A stretch of 64,000 nt of DNA, taken from positions 2,542,001 to 2,606,000 of the forward strand of contig NZ_CP035632.1 in NCBI RefSeq assembly GCF_008807075.1. The letters run 5' to 3'. The stretch comes from Synechococcus sp. RSCCF101. Its GTDB lineage: Bacteria; Cyanobacteriota; Cyanobacteriia; PCC-6307; Cyanobiaceae. The notes beneath the pieces are model-generated. The model made no database searches. It was given only the letters and a program-made list of their open reading frames with translations, and was not told the DNA's origin. Below are positions 45,370 through 54,544 of the stretch, one piece after another (the stretch's first letter is position 1; each line of letters begins with the position of its first letter). A program made the position numbers and the translations under genes.

Positions 45370-46559
45370 GGCGCCACCTTCACCAGACCCTCCAGCCGTT
45401 GGCGCAGGGCATGGGCCTCCCCGTTGCGGCCCTGGGCCTCGAGCAGAGCGATGGCGGTGGCAAAGCCGCGCCGGGCGCCCTGGATCTCGCCGCTGAGGAG
45501 CTGGGCCACGGCCAGGTTCTGGTGGGTCTCGGCATGCTCCGGGTCGCATGCGGCGGCCCGGGTGTAGGCGGCGGTCGCGCCGCTGAGATCGCCGGCCTGG
45601 CGTCGGATCAGCCCGAGATTGAACCAGGCCAGCCCCAGGTCAGGAGCGACGCGGCTCGTCTCCTCGGCGATCGCCATCGCCTGCCGGCTGTCGCCGTTGC
45701 GGAGCAGCAGGGCCGTGAGGTTGAGCCTGGCCCCGACACTGACCCGCGCCGGCACCGGCAGGTCGATGGCTTCGGCGTAGCTGGCGGCGGCAGCGGCGGG
45801 ATCCCGTTCCGCCAGGGCCAGGCCGCGGTGGAAGAGCAGTTCGTAGCGCTCGCTGCTCCGCTCCCGGGGGCAGTGCTCCAGTGCCGCTCGGATCAGCTCG
45901 AGGGCCTGCTGGATGCGGCCGGCGCTGATCTCGAGCCCGGCCAGCTTGGCGCTGGCGTAGGGATCGGCTGGGGTCTGCTGCAGTTCGGCCTGCATCGCGT
46001 CGCGCAGCCGGGCCGCCTTGGCGCCGTCCGCCAGCTGCTCCGGGCTGTAGCCGTCGTGCAGGAGCGCCGGTTCCGGGCAGTCAGCAACCCGCCAGTGGGG
46101 TTCCCGTTCGATCAAGGCACGGACGCTGTCGTCCACCATCGAGTGGTACGGGCGGCTCCAGGCCAGCTCCGGATGGCGCCGGAACAGGCGGCTGACGCTT
46201 GAGTAGGGCGACTGCCGCGCCCCCAGTTCGACGCGGATCAGGTTGATCAGCAGCAGATCGGGCTCGGCCATCAGGGCCCGCAGGGCGGGCACCACCTCGG
46301 GCCGGAGGCGTTCATCGGCATCGAGCACCAGCACCCAGTCGCCGTGGACCCACTGCAGGGCCTGGTTGCGGGCCGGAGCGAAATCCCCGGGCCAGGCGAT
46401 GGTGTGCACCGTGGCGCCGGCGGCACGGGCGATGGCCACGGTTGCATCGCGCGAGCCGGTGTCCACCACCACCATCTCGTCCACCACGCCCTGCACCGAC
46501 TGCAGGCAGCCCTCCAGTCGCTCCGCCTCATCGCGCACGATCATCGAGAGGCTCAGCAT
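45366..46559 (-). CDS. GT2 glycosyltransferase with TPR tail
   Basis: Residues 1-230 are a GT2 catalytic domain of the SunS/WaaE-like type: LSLSMIVRDEAERLEGCLQS, VVVDTGSRDATVAIARAAGA, ARNQALQWVHGDWVLVLDAD with the DxD motif. Residues about 230-397 are TPR repeats (GLAWFNLGLIRRQAGDLSGA, EHAETHQNLAVAQLLSGEIQ). No membrane helices or signal peptide. Acceptor unknown; the TPR part suggests a protein partner. Overlaps hemD by four bases. Confidence 0.85.
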   Translation of the reverse strand: MLSLSMIVRDEAERLEGCLQSVQGVVDEMVVVDTGSRDATVAIARAAGATVHTIAWPGDFAPARNQALQWVHGDWVLVLDADERLRPEVVPALRALMAEPDLLLINLIRVELGARQSPYSSVSRLFRRHPELAWSRPYHSMVDDSVRALIEREPHWRVADCPEPALLHDGYSPEQLADGAKAARLRDAMQAELQQTPADPYASAKLAGLEISAGRIQQALELIRAALEHCPRERSSERYELLFHRGLALAERDPAAAAASYAEAIDLPVPARVSVGARLNLTALLLRNGDSRQAMAIAEETSRVAPDLGLAWFNLGLIRRQAGDLSGATAAYTRAAACDPEHAETHQNLAVAQLLSGEIQGARRGFATAIALLEAQGRNGEAHALRQRLEGLVKVAP

Positions 46560-46624
46560 CCGGCCCGGCTCCGCTGCGGGGAGGGTAGAAGGCGGACCGG
46601 AGGAGCGATCCCGCCACGCCGGAG

Positions 46625-48241
46625 TCAGTCGGTGAAGCCGGCGTCGGGTCCCGCTGCGCTGCTCCAGCCCAGCCGCTGCAGGCAGAGGGCCTGGGCGTCA
46701 GGCATCTGGCCCGGGCTGAACACGCCGGCCACCCCCTCCGCCAGCTCCTGCCTGAGCGCCTGCCAGAGGTAGGGGCTGCCGTAGACGATCAGAGCCGCCA
46801 GTCGCTGCTCCTGCTGCAGCTGCCGCACCACGGCACTCCAGCGCCGCTGCGCGTCGCTGCGGCCGCGGAAGGGATTGCCCCGGATGAAGAGCTGCAGCAG
46901 CACCGGCCCCTCCGGCAGACGCTCGCTCGCCAGGGGCCGCTCCTCGCGGTCGGTCCAGGGATCGGGGCTGCGCCCATCGATGATCCGCGTGGTCCAGCCG
47001 TCGCGCTCGGGCCAGATCACGGCCGGGGCCAGTCCGGCCAGGGGCGGGCACTGCAGCGTCGAGTCGACGCGGATCAGATTCAGCCCCGGCCCGCGGGCGG
47101 GACCGCTCGAGCCGCTCTGCTCCAGGCTCCGCAGCAGCAGGCTCTGCCGCAGCGCCCGGTCCTCCCCCTGCTCCAGGGTCGCCAGGCGCTCCGGGTCCGG
47201 CCCGTCGTCATCTTCGTGCGGCAGCTGCTCAAGGGCCCGCTGCCGCCGCTGCAGGCTCGCCTCCAGGTCGTCCGTCGAGAGGCGGCCAGTCAGGAAGGCC
47301 GTTTCGAGGGCCTCCAGGGCGGCGCCGGCATCGGCCGGCATCAACAGCAGGTCGGAGCCGGCGGCGAAGGCCCGCACGGCGGCTTCCCCCGGGCCATGGC
47401 GGGCGCTGATGGCCTCCATCACCAGGGCATCGGTCACCACCAGCCCCTGGAAGCCCAGGCGCTGCCGCAGCAGGTCGTGCAGCACCGCCCGGGAGAGGGT
47501 GGCGGGCTGCTCCGGATCGAGGGCGGGAAGGCTCAGGTGGGCTGTCATCACGCTGGCGACACCGCTTGCGATCGCCCGGCGGAAGGGCGGCAGCTCCACC
47601 GCCTCGAGTCGGGCGAGGTCGTGGGGGAGCACCGGCAGATCCAGGTGGGAGTCCACGTCGCTGTCGCCGTGGCCCGGGAAATGCTTGGCGCAGCACAGCA
47701 CGCCCCCGGCCTGGGCCGCGCGGATGAAGGCACTGGTCAGCTCGGCGCTGCAGGCGCTGCTGCTGCCCCAGGCCCGCACGTTGATGACGGGATTGGCCGG
47801 GTTGTTGTTGACGTCGCACACCGGTGCCAGAAGCCAGTTCAGCCCCACCGCACGGGCCTGCCGGGCGGTGCAGGCTCCGTAGCGTGCGGCCAGTTCCCGG
47901 GCTTCCTCGCCGGCAGCGCTCTGCCAGAGCCGCTCGAGACCGAGGGGCGGCGGCAGCCAGGTGGCTCCCTCGAACCGCTGACCCACGCCCTCCTCCACGT
48001 CGGCGCAGAGCAGCAGCCGCCGGCCGCCGGCCCAGCGGCGCAGCATCCGGCAGCGCAGCGCCAGCTCGGCGGCACTGCCTCCCAGCAGGATCACGCCGCC
48101 CACCCCGAGCTCGAGCAGCTGCTGCAGTTCGCCGTTGTCCAGCTCCCAGCGGGGATAGCGGCGCTGGCCGTCGGCCAGATGACCGCTGGCCCGCACCACC
48201 AGCAGTCGGGCGATGCGCTCTCGCAGGCTCAGCCTCTCCAC
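46625..48241 (-). CDS. nagZ: Beta-N-acetylhexosaminidase / glycoside hydrolase family 3
   Basis: Cleaves GlcNAc from muropeptides in peptidoglycan recycling if it is a true NagZ. The GH3 motif KHFPGHGDSDVDSHLDLPVL near residue 180 contains the His-Asp pair typical of NagZ, and the nucleophile is in FQGLVVTDALVMEAI. The length of 538 residues is longer than the classic 340, because of a C-terminal extension of about 180 residues seen in cyanobacterial members. It is nine bases downstream of rbfA. Confidence 0.88.
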   Translation of the reverse strand: MERLSLRERIARLLVVRASGHLADGQRRYPRWELDNGELQQLLELGVGGVILLGGSAAELALRCRMLRRWAGGRRLLLCADVEEGVGQRFEGATWLPPPLGLERLWQSAAGEEARELAARYGACTARQARAVGLNWLLAPVCDVNNNPANPVINVRAWGSSSACSAELTSAFIRAAQAGGVLCCAKHFPGHGDSDVDSHLDLPVLPHDLARLEAVELPPFRRAIASGVASVMTAHLSLPALDPEQPATLSRAVLHDLLRQRLGFQGLVVTDALVMEAISARHGPGEAAVRAFAAGSDLLLMPADAGAALEALETAFLTGRLSTDDLEASLQRRQRALEQLPHEDDDGPDPERLATLEQGEDRALRQSLLLRSLEQSGSSGPARGPGLNLIRVDSTLQCPPLAGLAPAVIWPERDGWTTRIIDGRSPDPWTDREERPLASERLPEGPVLLQLFIRGNPFRGRSDAQRRWSAVVRQLQQEQRLAALIVYGSPYLWQALRQELAEGVAGVFSPGQMPDAQALCLQRLGWSSAAGPDAGFTD

Positions 48242-48250
48242 TGCCGCCCG

Positions 48251-48670
48251 TCAGCTCCCGGGGTCCGGCTCAGCCGGTTCGGGCTCCGCGGCGGCGGGGG
48301 CGCCCGCTTTCTCGTCGCGCTCCCGTTCCAGCCGGCCGAGCAGACCCAGCACATCGGAGCCCTGCTCCAGGCCGCGATCGAGGCGGAACACCACCTCCGG
48401 AGCCCGCCTCAGCTGCAGGCGGCGTCCCAGCTCCCCCCTCACGTAGCCGGCGGCTGAGCGCAGCCCCTCCATCACCGCCTCCCGGTCGGCACCGTCGCCG
48501 TAGATGCTCACGTGGATGCGGCAGTGCTGCAGATCCCCGGCCACCTGCACGTCCGTGAGGCTGACCATGCCCTGCCGGACCCGGTCGTCGCGGATGCCGT
48601 TGATCAGCATGTCGCTCACCTCACGGCGGATCAGGGCCGCCACCCTCTGGCTGCGTCGCTGGGGAGCCAT
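48251..48670 (-). CDS. rbfA: Ribosome-binding factor A
   Basis: 30S maturation factor. A 139-residue KH-type protein: [40 protein letters not shown], and [20 protein letters not shown]. The C-terminus is a Glu/Pro/Ala-rich tail. The downstream nagZ is nine bases away and DUF751 is two bases upstream. Confidence 0.93.
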   Translation of the reverse strand: MAPQRRSQRVAALIRREVSDMLINGIRDDRVRQGMVSLTDVQVAGDLQHCRIHVSIYGDGADREAVMEGLRSAAGYVRGELGRRLQLRRAPEVVFRLDRGLEQGSDVLGLLGRLERERDEKAGAPAAAEPEPAEPDPGS

Positions 48671-48672
48671 GC

Positions 48673-48876
48673 TCAGCTGACCGGAGCGGTGACCATCGCC
48701 CGCAGCACCAGGGTCAGGCTGACCCCGCCGCTGATCAGGGCCCCCACCAGCGCCACCGCCGTGACGGGATTGCTGCGGCGCCGGGCCATCGGACCCACCA
48801 CCGATTCGATCACGCCGAGGCTGAACGCCACCAAGTAGCGCGGATAACGGGTGACGTTGATCAGAAACTCCCGCAT
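48673..48876 (-). CDS. DUF751 family small membrane protein
   Basis: A 67-residue protein conserved in cyanobacteria and plastids. [20 protein letters not shown] is the family signature, with two hydrophobic segments (the second [20 protein letters not shown]). Function is unknown. It lies two bases from rbfA, so they are probably co-transcribed, and it diverges from the GST gene with 58 bases between. Confidence 0.85.
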   Translation of the reverse strand: MREFLINVTRYPRYLVAFSLGVIESVVGPMARRRSNPVTAVALVGALISGGVSLTLVLRAMVTAPVS

Positions 48877-48934
48877 CAGCAGACCGGTGCATGGGTGATG
48901 GAAGTACTCTGCCGGCTGACGGGCGGCCCCGCCG

Positions 48935-49663
48935 ATGCTGGAGCTCCATCAGTTCCGCCACTCCGCCTTCTGCGAGAAGGTGCGCCTGGTGCTGCGCGCC
49001 AAGAGGCTCAGTTTCAGCGTGGTCGAGGTCACGCCCGGACTCGGTCAGCTCGACCTGTTCCGCCTCTCGGGTCAGCGCCAGGTGCCCGTGCTGGTGGACG
49101 GCGAGAGGGTGATCAGCGATTCCACCACCATCGCCCTGCACCTGGAGGAGACGGTGCCGGAGCCACCGCTGCTGCCCGCCGACCCGGCTCAGCGCGCCGA
49201 GGTGCTCCTCCTGGAGGACTGGGCCGACACCACCCTGGCCCAGCGGGCGCGGCTGGCTCTGCTGCAGACCATGGGCCGCGATCCGGTGTTGCGCGAGGCG
49301 CTGCTGCCCGAGGTCACACCCGAGCCACTGCGTCGGGCGGTGGGGGCGATCCCCGCCGGGTGGGCCTCCGATCTGGGTGACGTGGTGGCGGCCCGCGAGC
49401 GGCAGCTGCTGATGGAAAGCCTCGAGCAGCTGGCGGCGCTGACCGCCCGGCGCGCCCATCTGGTGGGGGCGACCCTCTCCCTGGCGGATCTGGCGGTGGC
49501 CGCCCAGCTCTCTCTGCTGCGCTTCCCGGCCTCCGCCGGAGCCTCACTCGCCGGCCGCGGTGTCCCCGGTCTGCACGACCACCCCCAGCTCCAGCCGCTG
49601 TTCGAGTGGCGCGACGCCATCGAGGCCTCGCTCACGCCGGACCCGGACCAGGCTCCGATGTGA
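48935..49663 (+). CDS. Glutathione S-transferase family protein
   Basis: A 242-residue GST: thioredoxin-like N-terminal half ([20 protein letters not shown] with an active-site-like Cys, then [20 protein letters not shown], which has the cis-Pro) and an all-helical C-terminal half. The [20 protein letters not shown] segment is the conserved N-capping region of GSTs. Substrate unknown. The end overlaps the convergent DUF6816 gene by 32 bases. Confidence 0.86.
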   Translation: MLELHQFRHSAFCEKVRLVLRAKRLSFSVVEVTPGLGQLDLFRLSGQRQVPVLVDGERVISDSTTIALHLEETVPEPPLLPADPAQRAEVLLLEDWADTTLAQRARLALLQTMGRDPVLREALLPEVTPEPLRRAVGAIPAGWASDLGDVVAARERQLLMESLEQLAALTARRAHLVGATLSLADLAVAAQLSLLRFPASAGASLAGRGVPGLHDHPQLQPLFEWRDAIEASLTPDPDQAPM

Positions 49664-50360
49664 GTCGCTCGAGGGTGAAGCTCTCGTGCTCGCTCCGCAT
49701 CGCCACCGCCGCCAGGCCCTCCGACGGCGATGGATAGGTGGCCTGCCACTGCTCCACCAGCACCGTCTGCACCGGCCCGGCAACCCCGCCGGCACCGCTC
49801 TCCCCATCCACCGGCGTGGGAGTGAGCCGGGTCAGGGTCTCCACCCGGCTGACCCGGGGTGCGGTGCCATCCCCGCCGGCAGCCGGGGGCGGGTGCAGCA
49901 CCTGCAGGGCCAGCTCGTCGCAGAGAAAGCGGCCTGCGGGCAGGTTCCGGCTGGCCCGGCCGATCACGCTGGACTCCAGCCGCACCTCGCCCCGGAGCCG
50001 GGCCAGCTGGCGGTTGGGGTTGGCCGGATCCGTGCTCACCGAGAGCAGATCCTCCCCCAGCACCGCCCGGCCGGCCATCAGGGCATTGAAGGCCCGATCG
50101 CCCACCACCCGCTCCCGGTTGTCGCGCCGGAACCGCAACCGCTGGCAGGGATCCGATGGTCCGGCCGGGCAGCGCTGCCACTCGCCCGCCAGCCAGTCGG
50201 GATAGACCAGATCGGACTGGCCGGGCTGCTGCAGCGGTGCCGGCAGCTGCCAGTCCGGCCAGGCTGCGGCGCGGGCCGCCAGGTCCGGCGGTGCGGCGAG
50301 CGCCTCCTGCGGTAGCAGCAGCAGAATCCCCGTCAGCCAGGCCAGTGCCAGCGCCGCCAT
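49632..50360 (-). CDS. DUF6816-like secreted/lumenal protein
   Basis: A 242-residue protein with a signal peptide ALALAWLTGILLLLPQEALA ending at ALA|AP, then the segment DWQLPAPLQQPGQSDLVYPD and LAGEWQ, features I associate with the DUF6816 family of cyanobacteria and chloroplasts. Export to the periplasm or thylakoid lumen is likely. The remaining region is lipocalin-like (beta-rich) by appearance only. Its start codon shares two bases with the opposite-strand start of the CRR7-like gene. Confidence 0.72.
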   Translation of the reverse strand: MAALALAWLTGILLLLPQEALAAPPDLAARAAAWPDWQLPAPLQQPGQSDLVYPDWLAGEWQRCPAGPSDPCQRLRFRRDNRERVVGDRAFNALMAGRAVLGEDLLSVSTDPANPNRQLARLRGEVRLESSVIGRASRNLPAGRFLCDELALQVLHPPPAAGGDGTAPRVSRVETLTRLTPTPVDGESGAGGVAGPVQTVLVEQWQATYPSPSEGLAAVAMRSEHESFTLERLTSEPGPGPA

Positions 50361-50628
50361 GTCCGATCCCCTGATCCGCGAGCTCGATCATTACGTGGTG
50401 CTCGAGGCCGGCCGCGGCGAGCGGATCCTCAGCGCCGCCGAAACGCTGGAGTGGCTCTGCGGGGTGCTCGCGGCCCTGCCGGAGCCGCCGGAGGATCTGC
50501 GGCACTGCCCGGATGAGCGGAGCCGGGCGCTGCGGCTGCTCGAGACGGCCTGTGAGCTGGCCCTGCCGGGCGGAGCCAGTGTTCAGTGGTTCGCCGTGCG
50601 GCTGGAACCTCCCAGCCCCGGTGCCTGA
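50359..50628 (+). CDS. CRR7-like chlororespiratory reduction protein
   Basis: An 89-residue soluble protein similar to CRR7, which in plants is needed for assembly of chloroplast NDH. ELDHYVVLEAGRGERILSAA, ETLEWLCGVL and LRLLETACELALPGGASVQW, followed by AVRLEPP, match the family pattern. No other ndh gene is adjacent, but ndhO occurs elsewhere in this window. Divergent from, and overlapping in its start codon with, the DUF6816 gene; convergent with aroK (46-base overlap). Confidence 0.72.
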   Translation: MSDPLIRELDHYVVLEAGRGERILSAAETLEWLCGVLAALPEPPEDLRHCPDERSRALRLLETACELALPGGASVQWFAVRLEPPSPGA

Positions 50629-51173
50629 AGCCGCGCCGCGATGGCCTCCAGCAGCGCGCTCACCACCTGCTCCGGCGTCTCCTGCGTGATCGCCAGGTGC
50701 ACGTCCGCCTGGGCGTAGAGCGGACGCCGGGCCTCCAGCAGGGCATCGAGACGCGCGGCCGGATCCCCCTCCCCCGCCAGCAGCGGCCGCCCCCCGGGCT
50801 GCTCCCGCAGCCGCTGCAGCAGCACATTGCGGTCGGGATCGAGCCAGAGCACCAGGCCCTGGTGCATGTGGCCCCAGTTCACCGCTTCGGTGACGATCCC
50901 GCCTCCGGTGGCCACCACCAGGGAGTGGCGGCAGGCGATCTGATTGAGCACGGCGGTCTCGATGGCGCGGAAGCCCCGCTCTCCGTCCTCGGCGAAGATC
51001 GCGCTGATGCTGCGGCCGCTGCAGGCCTCGATCGTGCTGTCGGCATCCACGAAGCCGTAGCCGAGCTGCTCGGCCAGGGGACGCCCCACCGTGCTCTTGC
51101 CAGCGCCCATCATTCCGACCAGATACAGGTTGCGCCCCCCCAGTCGGGACCGCAGAGCGCTGACCTGCTGCAT
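50583..51173 (-). CDS. aroK: Shikimate kinase
   Basis: Phosphorylates shikimate in the aromatic amino acid pathway. P-loop NLYLVGMMGAGKSTVGRPLA, shikimate-binding DADSTIE and ATGGGIV, and the LID region GGRPLLAGEG. The length is 196 residues. The last 46 bases overlap the CRR7-like gene on the other strand. Confidence 0.93.
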   Translation of the reverse strand: MQQVSALRSRLGGRNLYLVGMMGAGKSTVGRPLAEQLGYGFVDADSTIEACSGRSISAIFAEDGERGFRAIETAVLNQIACRHSLVVATGGGIVTEAVNWGHMHQGLVLWLDPDRNVLLQRLREQPGGRPLLAGEGDPAARLDALLEARRPLYAQADVHLAITQETPEQVVSALLEAIAARLQAPGLGGSSRTANH

Positions 51174-51204
51174 TTCTTTAGGATGTCACCAGTTGACGCA
51201 ACCC

Positions 51205-52128
51205 ATGATCGTCGCCAGCACGACAGCGCCCCACGGACGCGGCCGCGGCTGTGTGATCACCCGCCGGGCCGAGTTCAGCGCCTCCCATCGTTACTGGCTC
51301 CCCGAGCTGGACGCCGATGAGAACGCCGCCCGCTTCGGAGCCTGCTCCCTGGAGCCGGGTCACGGTCACAACTACGAGCTCGTGGTGGCCATGGGCGGCC
51401 CTCTGGATGAGGACGGCATGGTGCTGAACCTCTCCGAGGTCAAGCACGCCATCCGCGACCAGGTCACCGACCAGCTCGCCTACCGCTTCCTCAACAGCGC
51501 CTGGCCGGAGTTCGATGTCTCCCGCCCCGACGGCTGCCTGCCCACCACCGAAGCGCTGGTGCGTGTCATCTGGCAGCGCCTGCAGTCCCACCTTCCCCTG
51601 GTGGCGCTGCGTCTCTACGAACACCCCAAGCTCTGGGCCGACTACCTCGGACACACCATGGATGCCTTCCTGACCATCCGCACCCATTTCGCGGCTGCCC
51701 ACCGACTGGCCCGCCCGGAGCTCAGTCAGGAGGAGAACGAGCGCATCTACGGCAAGTGCGCCCGGCCCCACGGCCACGGCCACAACTACCTCGTGGATGT
51801 GACGGTGCGCGGCCCGATCGATCCCCGCACCGGCATGGTCTGCGACCTGGCCGCCCTGCAGAGCCTGGTGGACGATCTGGTGGTCGAACCCTTCGATCAC
51901 ACCTTCCTCAACAAGGACGTCCCCCACTTCGCCGACTGCGTTCCCACAGCGGAGAACATCGCCCTTCACATCGCCGATCGGTTGAGCACGCCCATCCGGG
52001 CCATCGGGGCCACGCTCCACAAGATCCGCCTGCAGGAGAGCCCCAACAACGCCGCCGAGGTCTACGCCGAGACCCCTCAGCTCGAGATGTCCCCGGCCCG
52101 GGCTCTGGAGGCTCTGGCTGTCTCCTGA
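51205..52128 (+). CDS. Tandem 6-pyruvoyltetrahydropterin/6-carboxytetrahydropterin synthase
   Basis: A 307-residue protein with two PTPS-fold domains in a row. Domain 1 (about residues 13-150) has ITRRAEFSASHRYW and the Cys-His block FGACSLEPGHGHNYEL; domain 2 (about 160-300) has THFAAAHRL and YGKCARPHGHGHNYLV. Both keep the three zinc histidines and the C-x5-HGH spacing. The product could be 6-carboxytetrahydropterin (queuosine) or tetrahydrobiopterin-type pterin; the sequence does not decide. The ATG at 51205 is chosen because domain 1 begins shortly after. A RibD-like reductase follows by 11 bases. Confidence 0.86.
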   Translation: MIVASTTAPHGRGRGCVITRRAEFSASHRYWLPELDADENAARFGACSLEPGHGHNYELVVAMGGPLDEDGMVLNLSEVKHAIRDQVTDQLAYRFLNSAWPEFDVSRPDGCLPTTEALVRVIWQRLQSHLPLVALRLYEHPKLWADYLGHTMDAFLTIRTHFAAAHRLARPELSQEENERIYGKCARPHGHGHNYLVDVTVRGPIDPRTGMVCDLAALQSLVDDLVVEPFDHTFLNKDVPHFADCVPTAENIALHIADRLSTPIRAIGATLHKIRLQESPNNAAEVYAETPQLEMSPARALEALAVS

Positions 52129-52138
52129 CGCCGCATCG

Positions 52139-52801
52139 GTGAGACCCGAGGTCCGCCTCGTTCTCGCCGTCAGCATCGATGGCCGTCTGGCCCCCTCTGC
52201 TGGCGGGGCGGCCAGCATCGGCGGTGCACCCGACCGCGTGGTGCTGGAGCAGGCCCTCGCCTGGGCCGATGCTGCCCTGATCGGTGCCACCACGCTTCGC
52301 CTGCATGGCGGCACGGCCCTGATCCGGCGGCCCGATCTGCTCGACGAACGCTTCCGCGGCGGCCGCTCCCCCCAGCCCCCGGCCCTCGTGGTGAGCCGCA
52401 GCGGACGGATTCCGCCCGACCTGCCCTTCTTCCACCAGCCCCTGCAGCGCTGGTGGCTCGACCGACAGGAACCGCCGGGGGGTGACCCGTCCGCAGCGCC
52501 GCTGCCGGGCTTCGATGAGCGTCTGCCCTGGTCGCCCTGGCCCGAGACCCTCCGGGTCCTCAGGCAGCGCGGCCTGAGCCGGCTGCTGGTGCTCGGGGGC
52601 GCGCAGCTCGCCGCCACCCTTCTGGCCGAGGATCTGCTCGACACGCTGCAGCTCACGGTGTGCCCCCGCCTGCTGGGCGGGCCGCACCTTTGGATGCCCG
52701 CGGGACATCTGCTCCCGGAGCACTGGCAGCTGGAGACGGCCCGCGCGCTGGGGGAGGGGGAGGTGCTGCTGCGCTATCGCCGATCCCGGGGCAGCAGCTG
52801 A
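52139..52801 (+). CDS. RibD C-terminal-type reductase domain protein
   Basis: A 220-residue DHFR-fold reductase like the C-terminal domain of RibD: EVRLVLAVSIDGRLAPSAGG, the ADAALIGATTLRLHGGTALI segment and LLVLGGAQLAATLLAEDLLD. No deaminase domain precedes it. The start is the GTG at 52139, 11 bases after the tandem PTPS gene, so a pteridine/riboflavin-type substrate is plausible. Overlaps the convergent small gene by 28 bases. Confidence 0.84.
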   Translation: MRPEVRLVLAVSIDGRLAPSAGGAASIGGAPDRVVLEQALAWADAALIGATTLRLHGGTALIRRPDLLDERFRGGRSPQPPALVVSRSGRIPPDLPFFHQPLQRWWLDRQEPPGGDPSAAPLPGFDERLPWSPWPETLRVLRQRGLSRLLVLGGAQLAATLLAEDLLDTLQLTVCPRLLGGPHLWMPAGHLLPEHWQLETARALGEGEVLLRYRRSRGSS

Positions 52802-53181
52802 TCCAGGGGCAGGGCCTGCAGCGACTCGGCCGGCAGGCCCAGCAGCTCCGCCGCGCAGAGCTTGATCACCGCCTCGGTGTCGTCGCCGATGCGCCCGGCC
52901 ATCAGCTCACGCATCACCCCCAGCTCCCGACCGCTGCGGCTGGTCTGGCGGATCAGGCATTCGCTCGCCGGCCGCGCCAGAGCCCGGCAGGGTTCGGCTG
53001 CGGCCTCACCGATCGCCGCATCGCCATCGCTCACCAGACGGGTGCATTGCTCGCTGAGATGCCGCTCCAGGCGCGGCCGCATCAGCTGCAGCACGGGAGC
53101 CAGGAGGCTGGCCCGGGCGGCGGGTGCGGCGAGGGTCGCCAGAGCGATCAGCGGCGTCGCGCCCAGCGCGAGCGTCCGCAT
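52774..53181 (-). CDS. Secreted hypothetical protein
   Basis: A 135-residue protein with a signal peptide TLALGATPLIALATLAAPAA ending near ARA|S. The mature part is helical with four Cys residues (EQCTRL, EPCRAL, SECLIR, KLCAAEL) that could form two disulfides. I do not recognise the family. The start is the ATG just before the signal sequence; an upstream in-frame ATG at 53208 is possible. It overlaps the RibD-like gene by 28 bases. Confidence 0.65.
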   Translation of the reverse strand: MRTLALGATPLIALATLAAPAARASLLAPVLQLMRPRLERHLSEQCTRLVSDGDAAIGEAAAEPCRALARPASECLIRQTSRSGRELGVMRELMAGRIGDDTEAVIKLCAAELLGLPAESLQALPLDQLLPRDRR

Positions 53182-53312
53182 CGATGCTCCACGTCGGCCG
53201 TTCTCCATCGCCGTGCTGCGGAAGCGCCACTGCAAGGGGGACACTCTGGCAAAGCCTGCCGGAGGCACCGGGCTGGTTAGCGTTCCGCACCAGGCCTGCG
53301 CCCTGCCGCGAC

Positions 53313-54515
53313 GTGACCACCCTCACCTGCCGCTGGCATCAGAGCATTGCGGAAATTCCGGCTGACGCCTGGGAGGCCCTGGTCGGAGCCGATGCGATCC
53401 CCTTCTACCGCTGGCGCTGGCTGGAGGCCCTGGAGCGCTCCGGCAGCACCACGGGTCGTCAGGGCTGGCAGCCCCTCCACCTGGCTCTCTGGCGGGGCGA
53501 TGCCCTGCTGGGCCTGGCCCCGCTGTACCTCAAGGGGCACAGCTACGGGGAGTTCGTCTTTGATCAGAGCTTCGCCCGACTCGCCTCCGATCTGGGCCTC
53601 CGCTACTACCCCAAGCTGCTGGGGATGAGCCCGGTGAGCCCGGTCCGGGGCTACCGCTTTCTCATCGCCGACGGTGAGGACCCCGCGCGCATCACGGCCC
53701 TGCTGATGGCGGAGATCGATCGCTTCTGCCGCGAGCACGGAATTCTGAGCTGCAACTTTCTCTATGTCGATCGCGACTGGCAGCCGCTGGCCGAAGCGGC
53801 GGGGTGCGCCACCTGGCTCAATCAGCAGAGCCTCTGGCATGGCGAGGATCTGGACAGCTTCGAGGCCTACCTGGAGCGCTTCAACGCGAACCAGCGGCGC
53901 AACATCCGGCGCGAACGCAAGGCGGTGAGCAAGGCCGGCCTCAGCGTGACGCCCCTCAGCGGTGACGCCCTCGACCCGGCCCTGCTCAGCCGCATGCACC
54001 GCTTCTACGCCGATCACTGCTCCCGCTGGGGCCCCTGGGGCAGCAAGTACCTCAGCGAGGCCTTCTTCTCCCATCTGGCCGAACCCGAGCTGCGGCGCCA
54101 TGTGGTGCTGTTCAGCGCCCATCGCGGTGACCCGTGCGACCCCGTGGCCATGTCGCTGTGCGTGCACGATGCCCAGCATCTCTGGGGGCGCTACTGGGGC
54201 AGCGATGAGGAGGTCGACTGCCTTCATTTCGAGGTGTGTTACTACGCCCCCATCACCTGGGCGATCGAGCGGGGCATCCGCTGCTTCGATCCCGGTGCCG
54301 GGGGTGGCCACAAGCGTCGCCGGGGCTTCCTCGCCCATCCTCACGCCAGTCTGCATCGCTGGTACGACCCGGGCTTCGATCGGCTGGTGCGCCAGTGGCT
54401 GCCCAGGGCGAATGCCCTGATGCTCGAGGAGATCGAAGCGGTGAACCAGGAGCTCCCCTACCGCGCCCAGCTGCCGGATCTCAGCGCCGGGGGAGCCCCC
54501 GGTGGTGCTGGTTAG
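53313..54515 (+). CDS. GNAT-superfamily protein, FemAB/COG3146-like
   Basis: A 400-residue protein made of two acyltransferase-like halves. LALWRGDALLGLAPLYLKGH and VFDQSFARLASDLGLRYYPK in the first half and FNANQRRNIRRERKAVSKAG, then HVVLFSAHRGDP and CFDPGAGGGHKRRRGF in the second half match the COG3146 group, which is often named peptidoglycan biosynthesis-like without proof. The GTG at 53313 is chosen because the conserved domain begins directly. The DUF4346 gene follows by 29 bases. Confidence 0.82.
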   Translation: MTTLTCRWHQSIAEIPADAWEALVGADAIPFYRWRWLEALERSGSTTGRQGWQPLHLALWRGDALLGLAPLYLKGHSYGEFVFDQSFARLASDLGLRYYPKLLGMSPVSPVRGYRFLIADGEDPARITALLMAEIDRFCREHGILSCNFLYVDRDWQPLAEAAGCATWLNQQSLWHGEDLDSFEAYLERFNANQRRNIRRERKAVSKAGLSVTPLSGDALDPALLSRMHRFYADHCSRWGPWGSKYLSEAFFSHLAEPELRRHVVLFSAHRGDPCDPVAMSLCVHDAQHLWGRYWGSDEEVDCLHFEVCYYAPITWAIERGIRCFDPGAGGGHKRRRGFLAHPHASLHRWYDPGFDRLVRQWLPRANALMLEEIEAVNQELPYRAQLPDLSAGGAPGGAG

Positions 54516-54544
54516 ATTCGCTCCGCAGACCGGAAGGACAGCAC

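Noticed and set aside
986-47575. HIP1 octamer GCGATCGC (986, 4940, 5240, 10984, 12546, 45667, 47568)
   Set aside because: Seven copies seen by eye, only modestly above a rough expectation of two to three for this base composition; not HIP1-rich.
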